Position numbers and translations under genes: made by a program. This document shows positions 52,234-60,882 of a stretch of DNA of 64,000 nt, piece by piece (positions within the stretch are counted from its first letter, which is position 1; every line of letters starts with the position of its first letter). This stretch comes from Acidobacteriota bacterium. Lineage in GTDB: Bacteria; Acidobacteriota; Terriglobia; Bryobacterales; Bryobacteraceae. Under the pieces are notes generated by a model, which saw only the letters and a list, made by a program, of their open reading frames with translations, did not search any database and was not told the origin of the DNA. The DNA lies in assembly GCA_018268935.1 (NCBI GenBank), contig JAFDVS010000007.1, forward strand, positions 62,001 to 126,000. Reading direction: 5' to 3'.

Positions 52234-52914
52234 TTGACCGTCCCCACCTCGGTGGCCGTGCTGCGGCAACGCTGCGGAAGCGTGAAAGAGTACGCGCGCG
52301 ATCGAATCTTCAGCGTGACCCGATCGATCCTGTTCGAAACCAGTTGCGACAGCCTCGACGATTCCGCCTCCGCGCCGGCGGTGAGATTTCGCCTTGCCGG
52401 TGCGGCGGATTTGGGTGCACTTGGGGAGAAACCGCACGAGTACGATGTATCGGCCAAGAAGTTCGGCTTCGATCGCCTCCAAGGCGGTGACTCGTTCGTG
52501 GTGGGGGAGTGCGATGGCGATGTCGTCTTCTATGCCTGGCTGATGCATGACCAGATTGACTTGGATCAAAACGTGTTGATTCCCACGGCAGAGCACATCG
52601 CATATAGCTATCGAGTATTCACGGTGGAAAAGGCGCGCGGGCGCCGGCTGTGCGGGGCGTACTACACATGGCTCAAACGCCTGCTGCAGGAAGAGGGATG
52701 CAAGCGGCTGATCTGCCGGATCGGAGCAGGCAATAGAGGGTCGATCCGTGCGCATACTCGTGCGGGTTTCGAGCCGTGCGGCGATCTATGGAAATTCGTA
52801 CTGGCCCGGCACTGTACCTATCGAGCCGACCGTCGCCTGCGTGAGTGGCTCGGCAACCTGTGCCCGGCGGAGTACTTCAGCAGCAGCGGCCTGCTGCTCA
52901 GGCACAACTCATGA
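52234..52914 (+). CDS. GNAT family N-acetyltransferase
   Basis: Protein of 226 aa. The acetyl-CoA-binding part reads YSYRVFTVEKARGRRLCGAY, then RLICRIGAGNRGSIRAHTRAGF, matching the GNAT A-motif and the C-terminal GF. Upstream text (DSFVVGECDGDVVFYAWLMH) gives the beta sheet. It may acetylate the amino sugar made by the DegT enzymes. Start is TTG at 52234 with a poor ribosome site, so the N-terminus is uncertain. The stop overlaps the next start (ATGA). Confidence 0.8.
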   Translation: MTVPTSVAVLRQRCGSVKEYARDRIFSVTRSILFETSCDSLDDSASAPAVRFRLAGAADLGALGEKPHEYDVSAKKFGFDRLQGGDSFVVGECDGDVVFYAWLMHDQIDLDQNVLIPTAEHIAYSYRVFTVEKARGRRLCGAYYTWLKRLLQEEGCKRLICRIGAGNRGSIRAHTRAGFEPCGDLWKFVLARHCTYRADRRLREWLGNLCPAEYFSSSGLLLRHNS

Positions 52915-53711
52915 ACGAGCTGGTTCTCGAGACTCACGGTTTGCGCATCGCGGTGCGGAGCAACTCAGCCATGCTGCTGGAGCAACTGCGCAACAGAACG
53001 GCATCGGTCGCCGCGCAGTCCAGCGGCACGCCCCAATTGTCGTACACGATTGAGGAGCGCCGGGGAGAATCCGGACTTTCCTACGCAATCCGTTGCGGGA
53101 CAGGCAGGATGCAGCGATCCACTACGCCGCGCGAGGCGCTGGACGCGGTTCTGCGGCGGATGCAACTGCACGTGGCCGAAGAAGCGCCGGATCATATTTT
53201 CGTGCACGCGGGCGTCGTCTCATGGGAAGGAAAAGCGATTCTGCTGCCAGGGCGTACGTTCAGCGGCAAGACCAGCCTTGTCGTTGCGCTGCTGCGGCAA
53301 GGCGCCGCCTATTACTCAGACGAGTATGCGGTGCTCGATCGATGCGGCAAGGTTCATCCCTATGCGCGCCCGCTTCAGGTTCGAGTGGCCGGTGGCTCCC
53401 GCCTCTGGACGGCACACATGCTGGGCGCCGAGGTAGGAAGCGGCCCGTTGGACGTGGCGCTGGTTGTGTTTGCGAAATATCACTTGACCTCCTGCTGGCA
53501 GGCACGGCCTGTCAGCCCAGGAAACGCCCTGTTGCGGCTGCTGGCCAATACTGTTTGTGCGCGTAAGCGGCCTCACGAGGCGCTCGCCTGTCTGCGGCTG
53601 GTGGCCGTCGAGGCCCCTGCTTATGTCGCGATGCGCGGTGATAGCGGTGACGCTGTCAAGCCCATCCTGGATTTGCTCGCCAGAGATTCGAAAGTCGGAA
53701 GGAAGTTATGA
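52911..53711 (+). CDS. HprK-related kinase (HPr kinase-like), cassette gene 1
   Basis: Protein of 266 aa. The C-terminal half resembles the HPr kinase/phosphorylase P-loop domain: HIFVHAGVVSWEGKAILLPG followed by the Walker A GRTFSGKTSLV. The first ~100 residues are not recognised. Proteins of this type (HprK-related kinase A) are known next to PqqD-like and nucleotidyltransferase genes, as here. The substrate is unknown; it could phosphorylate the PqqD partner or a small peptide. Coupled to the next gene by ATGA. Confidence 0.82.
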   Translation: MNELVLETHGLRIAVRSNSAMLLEQLRNRTASVAAQSSGTPQLSYTIEERRGESGLSYAIRCGTGRMQRSTTPREALDAVLRRMQLHVAEEAPDHIFVHAGVVSWEGKAILLPGRTFSGKTSLVVALLRQGAAYYSDEYAVLDRCGKVHPYARPLQVRVAGGSRLWTAHMLGAEVGSGPLDVALVVFAKYHLTSCWQARPVSPGNALLRLLANTVCARKRPHEALACLRLVAVEAPAYVAMRGDSGDAVKPILDLLARDSKVGRKL

Positions 53712-54163
53712 AACCCATTGCCATAAAAAAAGGAATCACCATCGAAGAGCTCCCGGGCGAGATCATCGCCTATGACCTGGGGAGCCATCGAGCCCATTGC
53801 CTCAACCGAAGTGCTGTCGAAATCTGGCGCTGTTGTGACGGCACCATGACAGTCGAGGAAATCGCCAGCCGCCTGCACCAACAGATCGGCTTGCCCAAAG
53901 ACCCGGAACTCGTTCGACTGGGTCTAGAGCAGCTGAAGGCCGCACGACTCTTGGAGGTTGAGTCGGTGGAACCGGCCGCCGATCCTCCGCCGAGCCGCCG
54001 GGCGATGAGCCGGCGCCACTCGCTGGCGGCAATGGCCATCCCGGTGGTTACATCGATCGCGGTGCCAACGGCGGCGATGGCGCAGTCGCGGCGCGGTGGG
54101 ACGCATCCGCCGCAACCTCCGCATCCGCCGAATCCGCCGCGGCCACCACGCCCGCATCATTGA
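53708..54163 (+). CDS. PqqD-like peptide chaperone with exported-looking, Pro/His-rich tail
   Basis: Protein of 151 aa. Residues 1-85 match the PqqD fold: IAYDLGSHRAHCLNRSAVEI, then WRCCDGTMTVEEIASRLHQQ. The rest is unusual: a twin-arginine-like segment SRRAMSRRHSLAAMAIPVVT followed by a hydrophobic stretch ending AMAQS, then a tail of HPPQPPHPPNPPRPPRPHH. PqqD proteins hold leader peptides for modifying enzymes; here the tail itself looks like a leader plus short peptide. No radical SAM or other RiPP enzyme was found nearby. Overlaps the kinase gene by 4 nt. Confidence 0.78.
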   Translation: MKPIAIKKGITIEELPGEIIAYDLGSHRAHCLNRSAVEIWRCCDGTMTVEEIASRLHQQIGLPKDPELVRLGLEQLKAARLLEVESVEPAADPPPSRRAMSRRHSLAAMAIPVVTSIAVPTAAMAQSRRGGTHPPQPPHPPNPPRPPRPHH

Positions 54164-54188
54164 CAACGCGGCGCCGCCAAGGACTGCC

Positions 54189-55394
54189 ATGGCTTGCTGC
54201 CTGAGCACGACACAACAGCTTCTGCTGGCCTGCACGCGTGCGGAAGTGGACGAGGCCGGGAAGCGCCGTATCGGCAGCCTTATCGAGGAGAGCCAGGTGG
54301 ATTGGAAGCAATTCTTTGCAGAGGCCAGCGGGCATGGTGTCTTCCCGCTGGTCTGCCGCAACCTGGCCCGATACGAGGGCTTGCCGATTCCGCCGCCCGT
54401 GCTCCGGCGGCTCAATGTACGCCGGCGGCTGGCGGCGGCTCGCAATGTGGCTCTCACCGCCGAACTGATTGAGATCGTAGACTTGTTGAACGAACACGGT
54501 ATACGAGCGTTGCCGTTCAAGGGGCCGGTGTTATCGGCAGCTTTGTACGGGAGTCCGTGCCTGCGCGAGTTCGCGGATCTCGATGTGCTGGTGGACCGCC
54601 GCGATGGCAAACGCGCCGTCGATCTGCTGTCCACGCATGGCTACACGAGAGAGAACGCCGGTCCATCGGCGGGCCGTGCAGGCTCACATCACATTCTGGC
54701 GTGCCGGAGAACCGGAGTGACCGTGGAACTGCAGTGGGACATCGGGACACGCTGGGGTCTGCGGCCCAATGGCGCGCACGAAGCGGTGGGGTTCGAGGAG
54801 CTCTGGCGGAGGCGGGAGAACGTTTCCGCCGGCCCACGGCCGTTGCCGGGGCCGTGCGCCGAGGACCTGGCGCTGATGCTGCCTGTGCATGGCGCGCGGC
54901 ATCTGTGGAACCGCCTGGTCTGGATTGCCGATGTCGCCGCTCTTGTCCATACGCGAACCGGCATAGACTGGCGCCGCGTGGTGGAGCGGGCCAGTGAGCA
55001 CCAGTGCAGCCGGCGGCTCTGTGTCGCGTTCCACCTGGCCACGGAACTGCTCGGAATCGAACCGCACAGCGCAATGCGCGCTGCCATCGCGAAGCATCGG
55101 GATATTCCGGCGCTTGCCGAGCGGGTGCAACGCTTGCTTTTTCAGCAACCGGAGAGCACCGGGCGGCAATCCGACCGAGAAAGACTCGCCGGGGATCTGA
55201 ACGAGATCCGCCTGCTCAGTTCGCTCGCGGACGGCTGGGCGGAACGCGCCCGGATGCGCTTGGGATACCTGCTGACGCGCATTCCGCCCAATGCGCTCGA
55301 TCGCGGCGTAGCGAATCTGCCGCGGCCGTTGCGGGCGGGTTATTGCGTGATCCGCCCGTTCCGGCTCCTCTGGACCTATCTGCAACCGGAATGA
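54189..55394 (+). CDS. Nucleotidyltransferase family protein, cassette gene 3
   Basis: Protein of 401 aa. The nucleotidyltransferase signature is visible at about 113-145: IRALPFKGPVLSAALYGSP and FADLDVLVDRRDGKRAVDLL (the DLDVLV aspartates bind metal). An all-helical C-terminal part follows. Start at the ATG at 54189; a frame open to 54096 overlaps the PqqD gene. Such genes accompany HprK-related kinase and PqqD genes in exopolysaccharide loci; the transferred nucleotide and acceptor are unknown. Confidence 0.85.
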   Translation: MACCLSTTQQLLLACTRAEVDEAGKRRIGSLIEESQVDWKQFFAEASGHGVFPLVCRNLARYEGLPIPPPVLRRLNVRRRLAAARNVALTAELIEIVDLLNEHGIRALPFKGPVLSAALYGSPCLREFADLDVLVDRRDGKRAVDLLSTHGYTRENAGPSAGRAGSHHILACRRTGVTVELQWDIGTRWGLRPNGAHEAVGFEELWRRRENVSAGPRPLPGPCAEDLALMLPVHGARHLWNRLVWIADVAALVHTRTGIDWRRVVERASEHQCSRRLCVAFHLATELLGIEPHSAMRAAIAKHRDIPALAERVQRLLFQQPESTGRQSDRERLAGDLNEIRLLSSLADGWAERARMRLGYLLTRIPPNALDRGVANLPRPLRAGYCVIRPFRLLWTYLQPE

Positions 55395-57028
55395 ACCTGA
55401 TCCAGTACATTCGCACCATACGCTATCTCAAGCCGCGCCAGATCTACGGGCTGTACCTGTCGCGCTATCCGAGGCGCGTGCCGAGGGACGATGTTGCCTT
55501 CGTTGTCCGGCCGGTCAAGGGACATTGGACGCGGCCGATCGCTTCGCCGACGTTCCAAACGGGCCCGTCGAGTTTTGCGTACGCCAACGGCGCGCGCGAC
55601 GTGAAAGGCGCGGACGGATGGGACGACCAGGAAACGCCTAAGCTCTGGTTGTACAACCTGCACTACTTCGATGACCTTGTGTCGGCGGGGGCGGAATCCA
55701 GACGAGCCTGGCATGTGGAGCTGATGTCACGGTGGCTGGCCGAAAACCAGCCCACTGCCGGTGTCGGATGGGAGCCGTATCCCACGTCCTGCCGCATCGT
55801 GAACTGGATCAAGTGGGCGATCGGCGGGGCAGAATTGCCCACGGAAGCGCGCTGCAGCCTGGCGTTGCAGGCTCGTTACCTCCGGCGCAATCTGGAATGG
55901 CGGCTGATGGCGAATCATCTGTTCATGAACCTCAAGGCGTTGCTGTTCGCCGGATGTTTCTTTGACGGCACGGAGGCCGGCCAGTGGAGGAGTGATGCAC
56001 TGCGGCTGCTGCGGGAACAGATTGCGGAACAGGTGCTCTCCGATGGCGGCCACTGTGAGCAGAGTCCGATGTATCACACGATCGTGTTGGGAGACCTGCT
56101 GGATCTGGTGAACCTCGCACAGGCCTATCCCGAATGCGTTCCGCCCGCGGCGCGCCAGCTCTTCAGCGACACGAGTTGTGCGATGTTCACCTGGCTGGCG
56201 CGGATGTGCCACCCCGACGGAGGCACTTCCTTCTTCAGCGACGGAGGGTTCGCATCGTATGGTGCTGGCGCTCTGTGGGATTATGCGCAGCGGCTTGATT
56301 TGCCGGTGCAGGCTCCGCCGGCGCAGCGGGTCTGCCATCTGCAGGCGACAGGCTATGTGAGGCTTCAAACGGCGGATACGGTTGTCCTGTTCGACGTCGG
56401 TGAGATTGGGCCGCAATACCAGCCCGGCCACGGTCACGCCGATGCACTGTCTTTCGAGCTATCTCACCGCGGCGCACGCATTCTGGTGAACCCGGGAACG
56501 TCAACCTACACAGAGGGCCACGAACGGAGCCGGCAGCGCGGCACGGCTTCTCACAACACCGTTGCGGTGGATGGCTTGGATCAATCGGAGATGTGGGGCG
56601 GCTTTCGCGTGGCGCGCAGGGCGCATCCGCGCGACGTCCAAACGGAAGAATGGGGAGACATTGTTGCAGCGGAAGGCTCCCACGACGGATACGGGCGGCT
56701 TCGCCATCCGATCCTACACCGGCGTAGGGTGGAGCTTTCACCGGGCGTGATGCATGTGAGAGACACGCTGGAAGGCGTGGGACATCATCAGGCGAGTGTG
56801 CGGTTTCATGTGCATCCCGAATTCACTGTTCACCTGGACGGAGGCGGATTCCGCATCGGTAACTCGAAAGACCTGCTGCTGGTGGAACTGGATCCGGTGC
56901 TTCAAGTGTCGATCGAGGAAAGCAGTTTCCATCCGAGATTCGGCGTCTCCCGTCCGAACCTCGCGATTCGTGGTGACTGGCGCGGCGTATGCCCAGTCTC
57001 ATGGACCACTCGCATCGAGTTGTTATGA
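55391..57028 (+). CDS. Heparinase II/III-like polysaccharide lyase
   Basis: Protein of 545 aa. The N-terminal helical toroid part includes WLYNLHYFDDLVSAGAESRR and GVGWEPYPTSCRIVNWIKW, then NHLFMNLKALLFAGCFF. The C-terminal beta-sandwich has QYQPGHGHADALSFEL and STYTEGHERSRQRGTASHNT, the conserved His/Tyr block of the family. It may trim the polymer or release it. The ATG at 55391 overlaps the previous stop; longer frames to 55004 overlap the nucleotidyltransferase gene. No signal peptide seen. Confidence 0.9.
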   Translation: MNLIQYIRTIRYLKPRQIYGLYLSRYPRRVPRDDVAFVVRPVKGHWTRPIASPTFQTGPSSFAYANGARDVKGADGWDDQETPKLWLYNLHYFDDLVSAGAESRRAWHVELMSRWLAENQPTAGVGWEPYPTSCRIVNWIKWAIGGAELPTEARCSLALQARYLRRNLEWRLMANHLFMNLKALLFAGCFFDGTEAGQWRSDALRLLREQIAEQVLSDGGHCEQSPMYHTIVLGDLLDLVNLAQAYPECVPPAARQLFSDTSCAMFTWLARMCHPDGGTSFFSDGGFASYGAGALWDYAQRLDLPVQAPPAQRVCHLQATGYVRLQTADTVVLFDVGEIGPQYQPGHGHADALSFELSHRGARILVNPGTSTYTEGHERSRQRGTASHNTVAVDGLDQSEMWGGFRVARRAHPRDVQTEEWGDIVAAEGSHDGYGRLRHPILHRRRVELSPGVMHVRDTLEGVGHHQASVRFHVHPEFTVHLDGGGFRIGNSKDLLLVELDPVLQVSIEESSFHPRFGVSRPNLAIRGDWRGVCPVSWTTRIELL

Positions 57029-57053
57029 GGGAGATAGACGGAAGGAGGTAGCC

Positions 57054-59678
57054 ATGGTTCGGCGTGCGATCGCGGCAAGCATTTTTCTGATGACGTCCGG
57101 CGGACTGTCCGCGGCTCCGCCCCGGATCTTCTTCTCCGACCTGGAAAGCGGTCCCAACACGGGCGGCCAGAACAACGGCGGCGTCTTCGTGACCCTGCAC
57201 GGAGCACGCTTCGGTGCTACTCCTGGAACATCGTATGTCAGTATCGGCGCTGGCCGCGCCACCAACTATCCCATCTGGTCCGATGCGAAGGTGACGTTTC
57301 AGCTTGGCTCGGCGGCGACGACTGGCGAAATCCGGATTACCACGCCGTCGGGCGCCTCCAATGCGGTCCCCTTCACGGTGCGATCCGGAAAGATCTACTT
57401 TGTCGCGGTGGGAGGCAGCGACTCGAATAATGGCAGCTTCGCCAAGCCGTGGCGAACCCTGTTGAAAGCGCGGGACTCGATTGAGCCCGGAGACACCGTC
57501 TACGCTATGGACGGCGTAAGCCAGACCAGCGACGACGGCCAGGGCTGGAGAGCGGCGATGCTCATCCGCAGAGGCGGCACGGTGGGTGCACCCATGGCGC
57601 TGGTTGCCTACCCGGGGGCAACGGTTACTGTCGGCAACGCCACTGGTCCCTCCTACGGGATTCGCACGGCCGACTCCGGCATCTGCCCCGGTTTCTGGGT
57701 CTTTTCCGGGCTTGTTCTGCGCGGGTTGAACGGCGCGCTGATTCTGGGCGGGCCATCCTCCAACTGGCGCGTGGCCGGGAACGATCTGTCATGCCCGAAT
57801 GGCAATGGGCAACTTGGCTGCCTCGGCACGGGCCGCACTACGCAGGTCAAACTCCTCGGCAACAATCTGCACCACGCTGGCGCTGCCAACGCTTCTTCGC
57901 ATTATCACGGCATCTACATCTCCACGGACAGCAATCAGATGGAAGCAGCATGGAACACGGTCGCCTATGTGCGGGGATGCCGTGGGATCCAGGTATACTC
58001 ATCGCCACTCGGCTCAGGTGGGGCCAGCGATCCAACAGGCCGCAATATCTACGATCTGAGCCTTCACGACAACCTGATCCACGACACGCAGTGCGATGGC
58101 ATCATTCTCTCCACGGTGGACCCATCGCGGGGGAAAGTCGAGATCTACAACAACGTCATCTATAACGCGGGGCAGGGACCCAACAATCCGGAACGAACCG
58201 GCTACTGGTCGTGCATCATGGTGAATGGCAGCACGGCGAACGGGGCGCCTGGCGGCGGCACGGTGGAAGTCTTCGGCAATACGCTCTACAACTGCGGCAC
58301 ACATCCCGCGCCTCCCTATGCGAACGCGGTCACAGCCGTCGCCAATGGAGGGAACAACCATAGTCTGAAAGTTCGCTTGCGGAACAACATCATTTATCAG
58401 CCGCGTGGCGTGCCGTATTGGACCATCTATGGACCTGACGACGGCATTCAAGGCACAAGCAATCTGTTCTTCGGAAATGGCGCGCCGCCTTCGAATCCGA
58501 ACATGACGCGTTCGCTGAATGCCGATCCTCAGTTTGCGAATCTGAGCAGCTTCGATTTTCATTTGAAAAGCTCCAGCCCGGCGCGGAAGGCGGGAGTCGA
58601 GACTGGTGTGCCCACTGACAAGGACGGCAACCTGCGAGGCGGCGATTCCGGCATCGATCTGGGAGCGCTGCAGTATGCGCCACTGCAGATTTCGGCGCTC
58701 ACCTGCAATCCTCCTGTCATCCGTGCGCCTGGCGCCACAACCTGTATCGTGAGCCTGGACCAGCAGAGCCCCAGCGGCGGGCTCGAACTGGCGGTAAGCA
58801 CGGACAGCGACAGCCTCGCGATGCCGCAACGGGTGTTCGTTCCAGCCGGCGCATCGACCGCCAGTTTCGTGGTGAACGGAGCGTTGATTCGATCTCGGGG
58901 CACCGCCAGTCTCAAGACCGCCCTTCCAACATCCAGCCGCAGTGTTGAACTGTGGCTGCTTCCAGCGGGTGATCCATCGCCCGCGCTGTATCAAGTCGTG
59001 AACGCTGCCAGCCTCCAGCCCGGGCCAATCGCTCCAGGGGGACTGGTGGCGGCGTTCGGTTCGGAACTGGGACAGGATTTCTCAGCCTCAACGCAGACGT
59101 CCGATGGCGACGCGGGGATGGCGCCGGTCTCCGCACTGTTCGACGAGATACCGGCACAGCTTCTTTCCGTACAGCCGCAGCAGTTGAATGCGATGGTCCC
59201 GTATAGCATTGCGGGCAGGTCGGGAGTGCGGCTGGAGATCGAAGTGGGCGGGAGGCGCTCCAATCCGTTGGCGCTGGCGGTGATGAAGACAGCGCCAGGT
59301 GTCTTCACCGTGGACTCGTCAGGAATGGGCCAGGCGGCGGCGCTCAACGATGACGGCACGGCGAATTCCTCTTCCAATCCGGCGCGGCGGGAATCTACGA
59401 TTGCCTTCTACGCCGCAGGTCTCGGAGAGACCGATCCGCCTGCCATGGAGGCGGCGCCTGGAGAAACTACGCCGCAGGTGAAAGAGCCGATTACAGCGCT
59501 GATTGGTGGGATCACGGCAGCGATCGTGGACGCACGTATCGCGCCCGGCCCTGTTCTCGGGTTGTATTTGGTGAGTGCGCAGATTCCTGCCGAGGTGAAC
59601 GCGGGAAGTGCGCTACCACTTTTGCTCACGGCTGCTGGTGCGGCCAGCCAGCCCGGAGTCACCATTGCGATTCAATGA
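57054..59678 (+). CDS. Secreted beta-helix protein with IPT/TIG and TIGR03437-like domains
   Basis: Protein of 874 aa. Signal peptide 1-21 (MVRRAIAASIFLMTSGGLSA), an IPT/TIG domain (about 23-115), a right-handed beta-helix starting YFVAVGGSDSNNGSFAKPWR with N-rich strands (GNNLHHAG, YNNVIYNAG, LRNNIIY), an Ig-like linker, and a C-terminal TIGR03437-type domain (VVNAASLQPGPIAPGGLVAAFG, then GVFTVDSSGMGQAAALNDDG and FYAAGLGETDPPA). TIGR03437 is typical of Solibacter-like Acidobacteria. Probably a secreted polysaccharide-binding or lyase protein. Start at the ATG at 57054 with GGAGG. Confidence 0.88.
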   Translation: MVRRAIAASIFLMTSGGLSAAPPRIFFSDLESGPNTGGQNNGGVFVTLHGARFGATPGTSYVSIGAGRATNYPIWSDAKVTFQLGSAATTGEIRITTPSGASNAVPFTVRSGKIYFVAVGGSDSNNGSFAKPWRTLLKARDSIEPGDTVYAMDGVSQTSDDGQGWRAAMLIRRGGTVGAPMALVAYPGATVTVGNATGPSYGIRTADSGICPGFWVFSGLVLRGLNGALILGGPSSNWRVAGNDLSCPNGNGQLGCLGTGRTTQVKLLGNNLHHAGAANASSHYHGIYISTDSNQMEAAWNTVAYVRGCRGIQVYSSPLGSGGASDPTGRNIYDLSLHDNLIHDTQCDGIILSTVDPSRGKVEIYNNVIYNAGQGPNNPERTGYWSCIMVNGSTANGAPGGGTVEVFGNTLYNCGTHPAPPYANAVTAVANGGNNHSLKVRLRNNIIYQPRGVPYWTIYGPDDGIQGTSNLFFGNGAPPSNPNMTRSLNADPQFANLSSFDFHLKSSSPARKAGVETGVPTDKDGNLRGGDSGIDLGALQYAPLQISALTCNPPVIRAPGATTCIVSLDQQSPSGGLELAVSTDSDSLAMPQRVFVPAGASTASFVVNGALIRSRGTASLKTALPTSSRSVELWLLPAGDPSPALYQVVNAASLQPGPIAPGGLVAAFGSELGQDFSASTQTSDGDAGMAPVSALFDEIPAQLLSVQPQQLNAMVPYSIAGRSGVRLEIEVGGRRSNPLALAVMKTAPGVFTVDSSGMGQAAALNDDGTANSSSNPARRESTIAFYAAGLGETDPPAMEAAPGETTPQVKEPITALIGGITAAIVDARIAPGPVLGLYLVSAQIPAEVNAGSALPLLLTAAGAASQPGVTIAIQ

Positions 59679-59694
59679 AACGGGACGGGCTCCT

Positions 59695-60879
59695 ATGCCC
59701 CGAACAGCCCTACAAACGGAATTCCAATCGGCCGAGGGAGTGGCAGCCCGGCTCGATGCCGGCGGCGAAGAGGTAATCGGCCGGATGTCGGCCCCATGGC
59801 TGGCGCTGTGCGACGAAACCCGCTGCGCTCCGTTCCACCGGCCGGAATGGATTGCAGCGTATCTGCGGGCCTTCGAGCCCGGGAGCACTGTGGTCCTGGC
59901 GAGCGCGACCGCCGGCGAGCGTCTGATAGCCGTATTGCCGATGGTTCTGAAACACTGCTGGTGGGCCGGCGTTCCGCTGAGAAAGCTGACGGGTGCGGCC
60001 AGTGTTCACTCCGTGCGCTTCGATATTTTGTGCGCCTCAAGCGCGGCCGGGCGCGCCGCAGTCCCGGCCCTGTGGAGTTTGCTGAAGAACTCACCGATCT
60101 GGCAGATTCTCGAATTGCCTGTTTTTCCTGACAACGGCAATTGCCACGGGCTGATCGAACTCGCCAGTCAGGACGGCTATTGCACGGCGCTCTTCCCGCA
60201 TGAGAGTGGCCCTCTTCTCCGGATGCACCGGGACGAAAGCGGCCGGCTCACATGGCGGGACGGAACCAGCCGGCATTTTCGCCATGAGCTACGCCGCTTT
60301 CGCCGCCACCTGGAAGCAGCACTTGGAGGGGAACCCGAATTGATCCGCCGAGCCAAGCCGGACGCCGAAGCCCTGGCACAGTTCTACCGGCTGGAGGCCG
60401 CCGGGTGGAAGGGCAAGGCCGGATCGGCAATCGCTTGTGCTCCCGAGATCCGCGGCTTCTACGATGAGATTGCCCGCGAGGCCGGAGCCCAGGGCTATTT
60501 CTGCCTGCACTCGCTGGAGCGGAACGGGGTCATGGCGGCTGCTTCATTCGCTGTCTTCTCCGAAGACTGCTACTTCCCCATGAAGATTGCCTATGACGAA
60601 ACGCTGCATCGGGGCGCGCCCGGCCACATTCTATTCAACGAGATCCTGGAGGAGTGCGCCGAACAGCAGATTCCGCAACTATTCTTCGGTGGCAATATGG
60701 ATCGCTTCAAGACATCCTGGACATCGGAGCGGCTGCCGCACTTTACCGGCCTGGTCTTTGCGCGTGATTTCAGCGCGCGCCTGGCCTATGAATGGAAGAC
60801 CCGTGTGTTGTCGCCGGCGGCAAGATTCGTCCGGCGCGTGTGGAACCGCGGAACCCGGTCCATCAGAGCAAAGAGGTAG
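59695..60879 (+). CDS. GNAT acetyltransferase, CelD/FemAB-like (Acetyltransf_6), copy 2
   Basis: Protein of 394 aa, same fold as the protein at 33790. It has FHRPEWIAAYLRAFEPGS, a TSRHFRHELRRFRRHLEAAL helix pair, then QGYFCLHSLERNGVMAAASF and FPMKIAYDETLHRGAPGHIL with FFGGNMDRFKTSW. Likely transfers an acyl or amino acyl group in polysaccharide assembly. Start at the ATG at 59695 between the previous stop and this frame; the frame is open earlier but overlaps that gene. Confidence 0.8.
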   Translation: MPRTALQTEFQSAEGVAARLDAGGEEVIGRMSAPWLALCDETRCAPFHRPEWIAAYLRAFEPGSTVVLASATAGERLIAVLPMVLKHCWWAGVPLRKLTGAASVHSVRFDILCASSAAGRAAVPALWSLLKNSPIWQILELPVFPDNGNCHGLIELASQDGYCTALFPHESGPLLRMHRDESGRLTWRDGTSRHFRHELRRFRRHLEAALGGEPELIRRAKPDAEALAQFYRLEAAGWKGKAGSAIACAPEIRGFYDEIAREAGAQGYFCLHSLERNGVMAAASFAVFSEDCYFPMKIAYDETLHRGAPGHILFNEILEECAEQQIPQLFFGGNMDRFKTSWTSERLPHFTGLVFARDFSARLAYEWKTRVLSPAARFVRRVWNRGTRSIRAKR

Positions 60880-60882
60880 GAC

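Noticed and set aside
55004..57028. A longer 674-codon start for the heparinase-like gene
   Set aside because: The extra N-terminus lies entirely within the nucleotidyltransferase gene and lacks similarity; the coupled ATG at 55391 is preferred.
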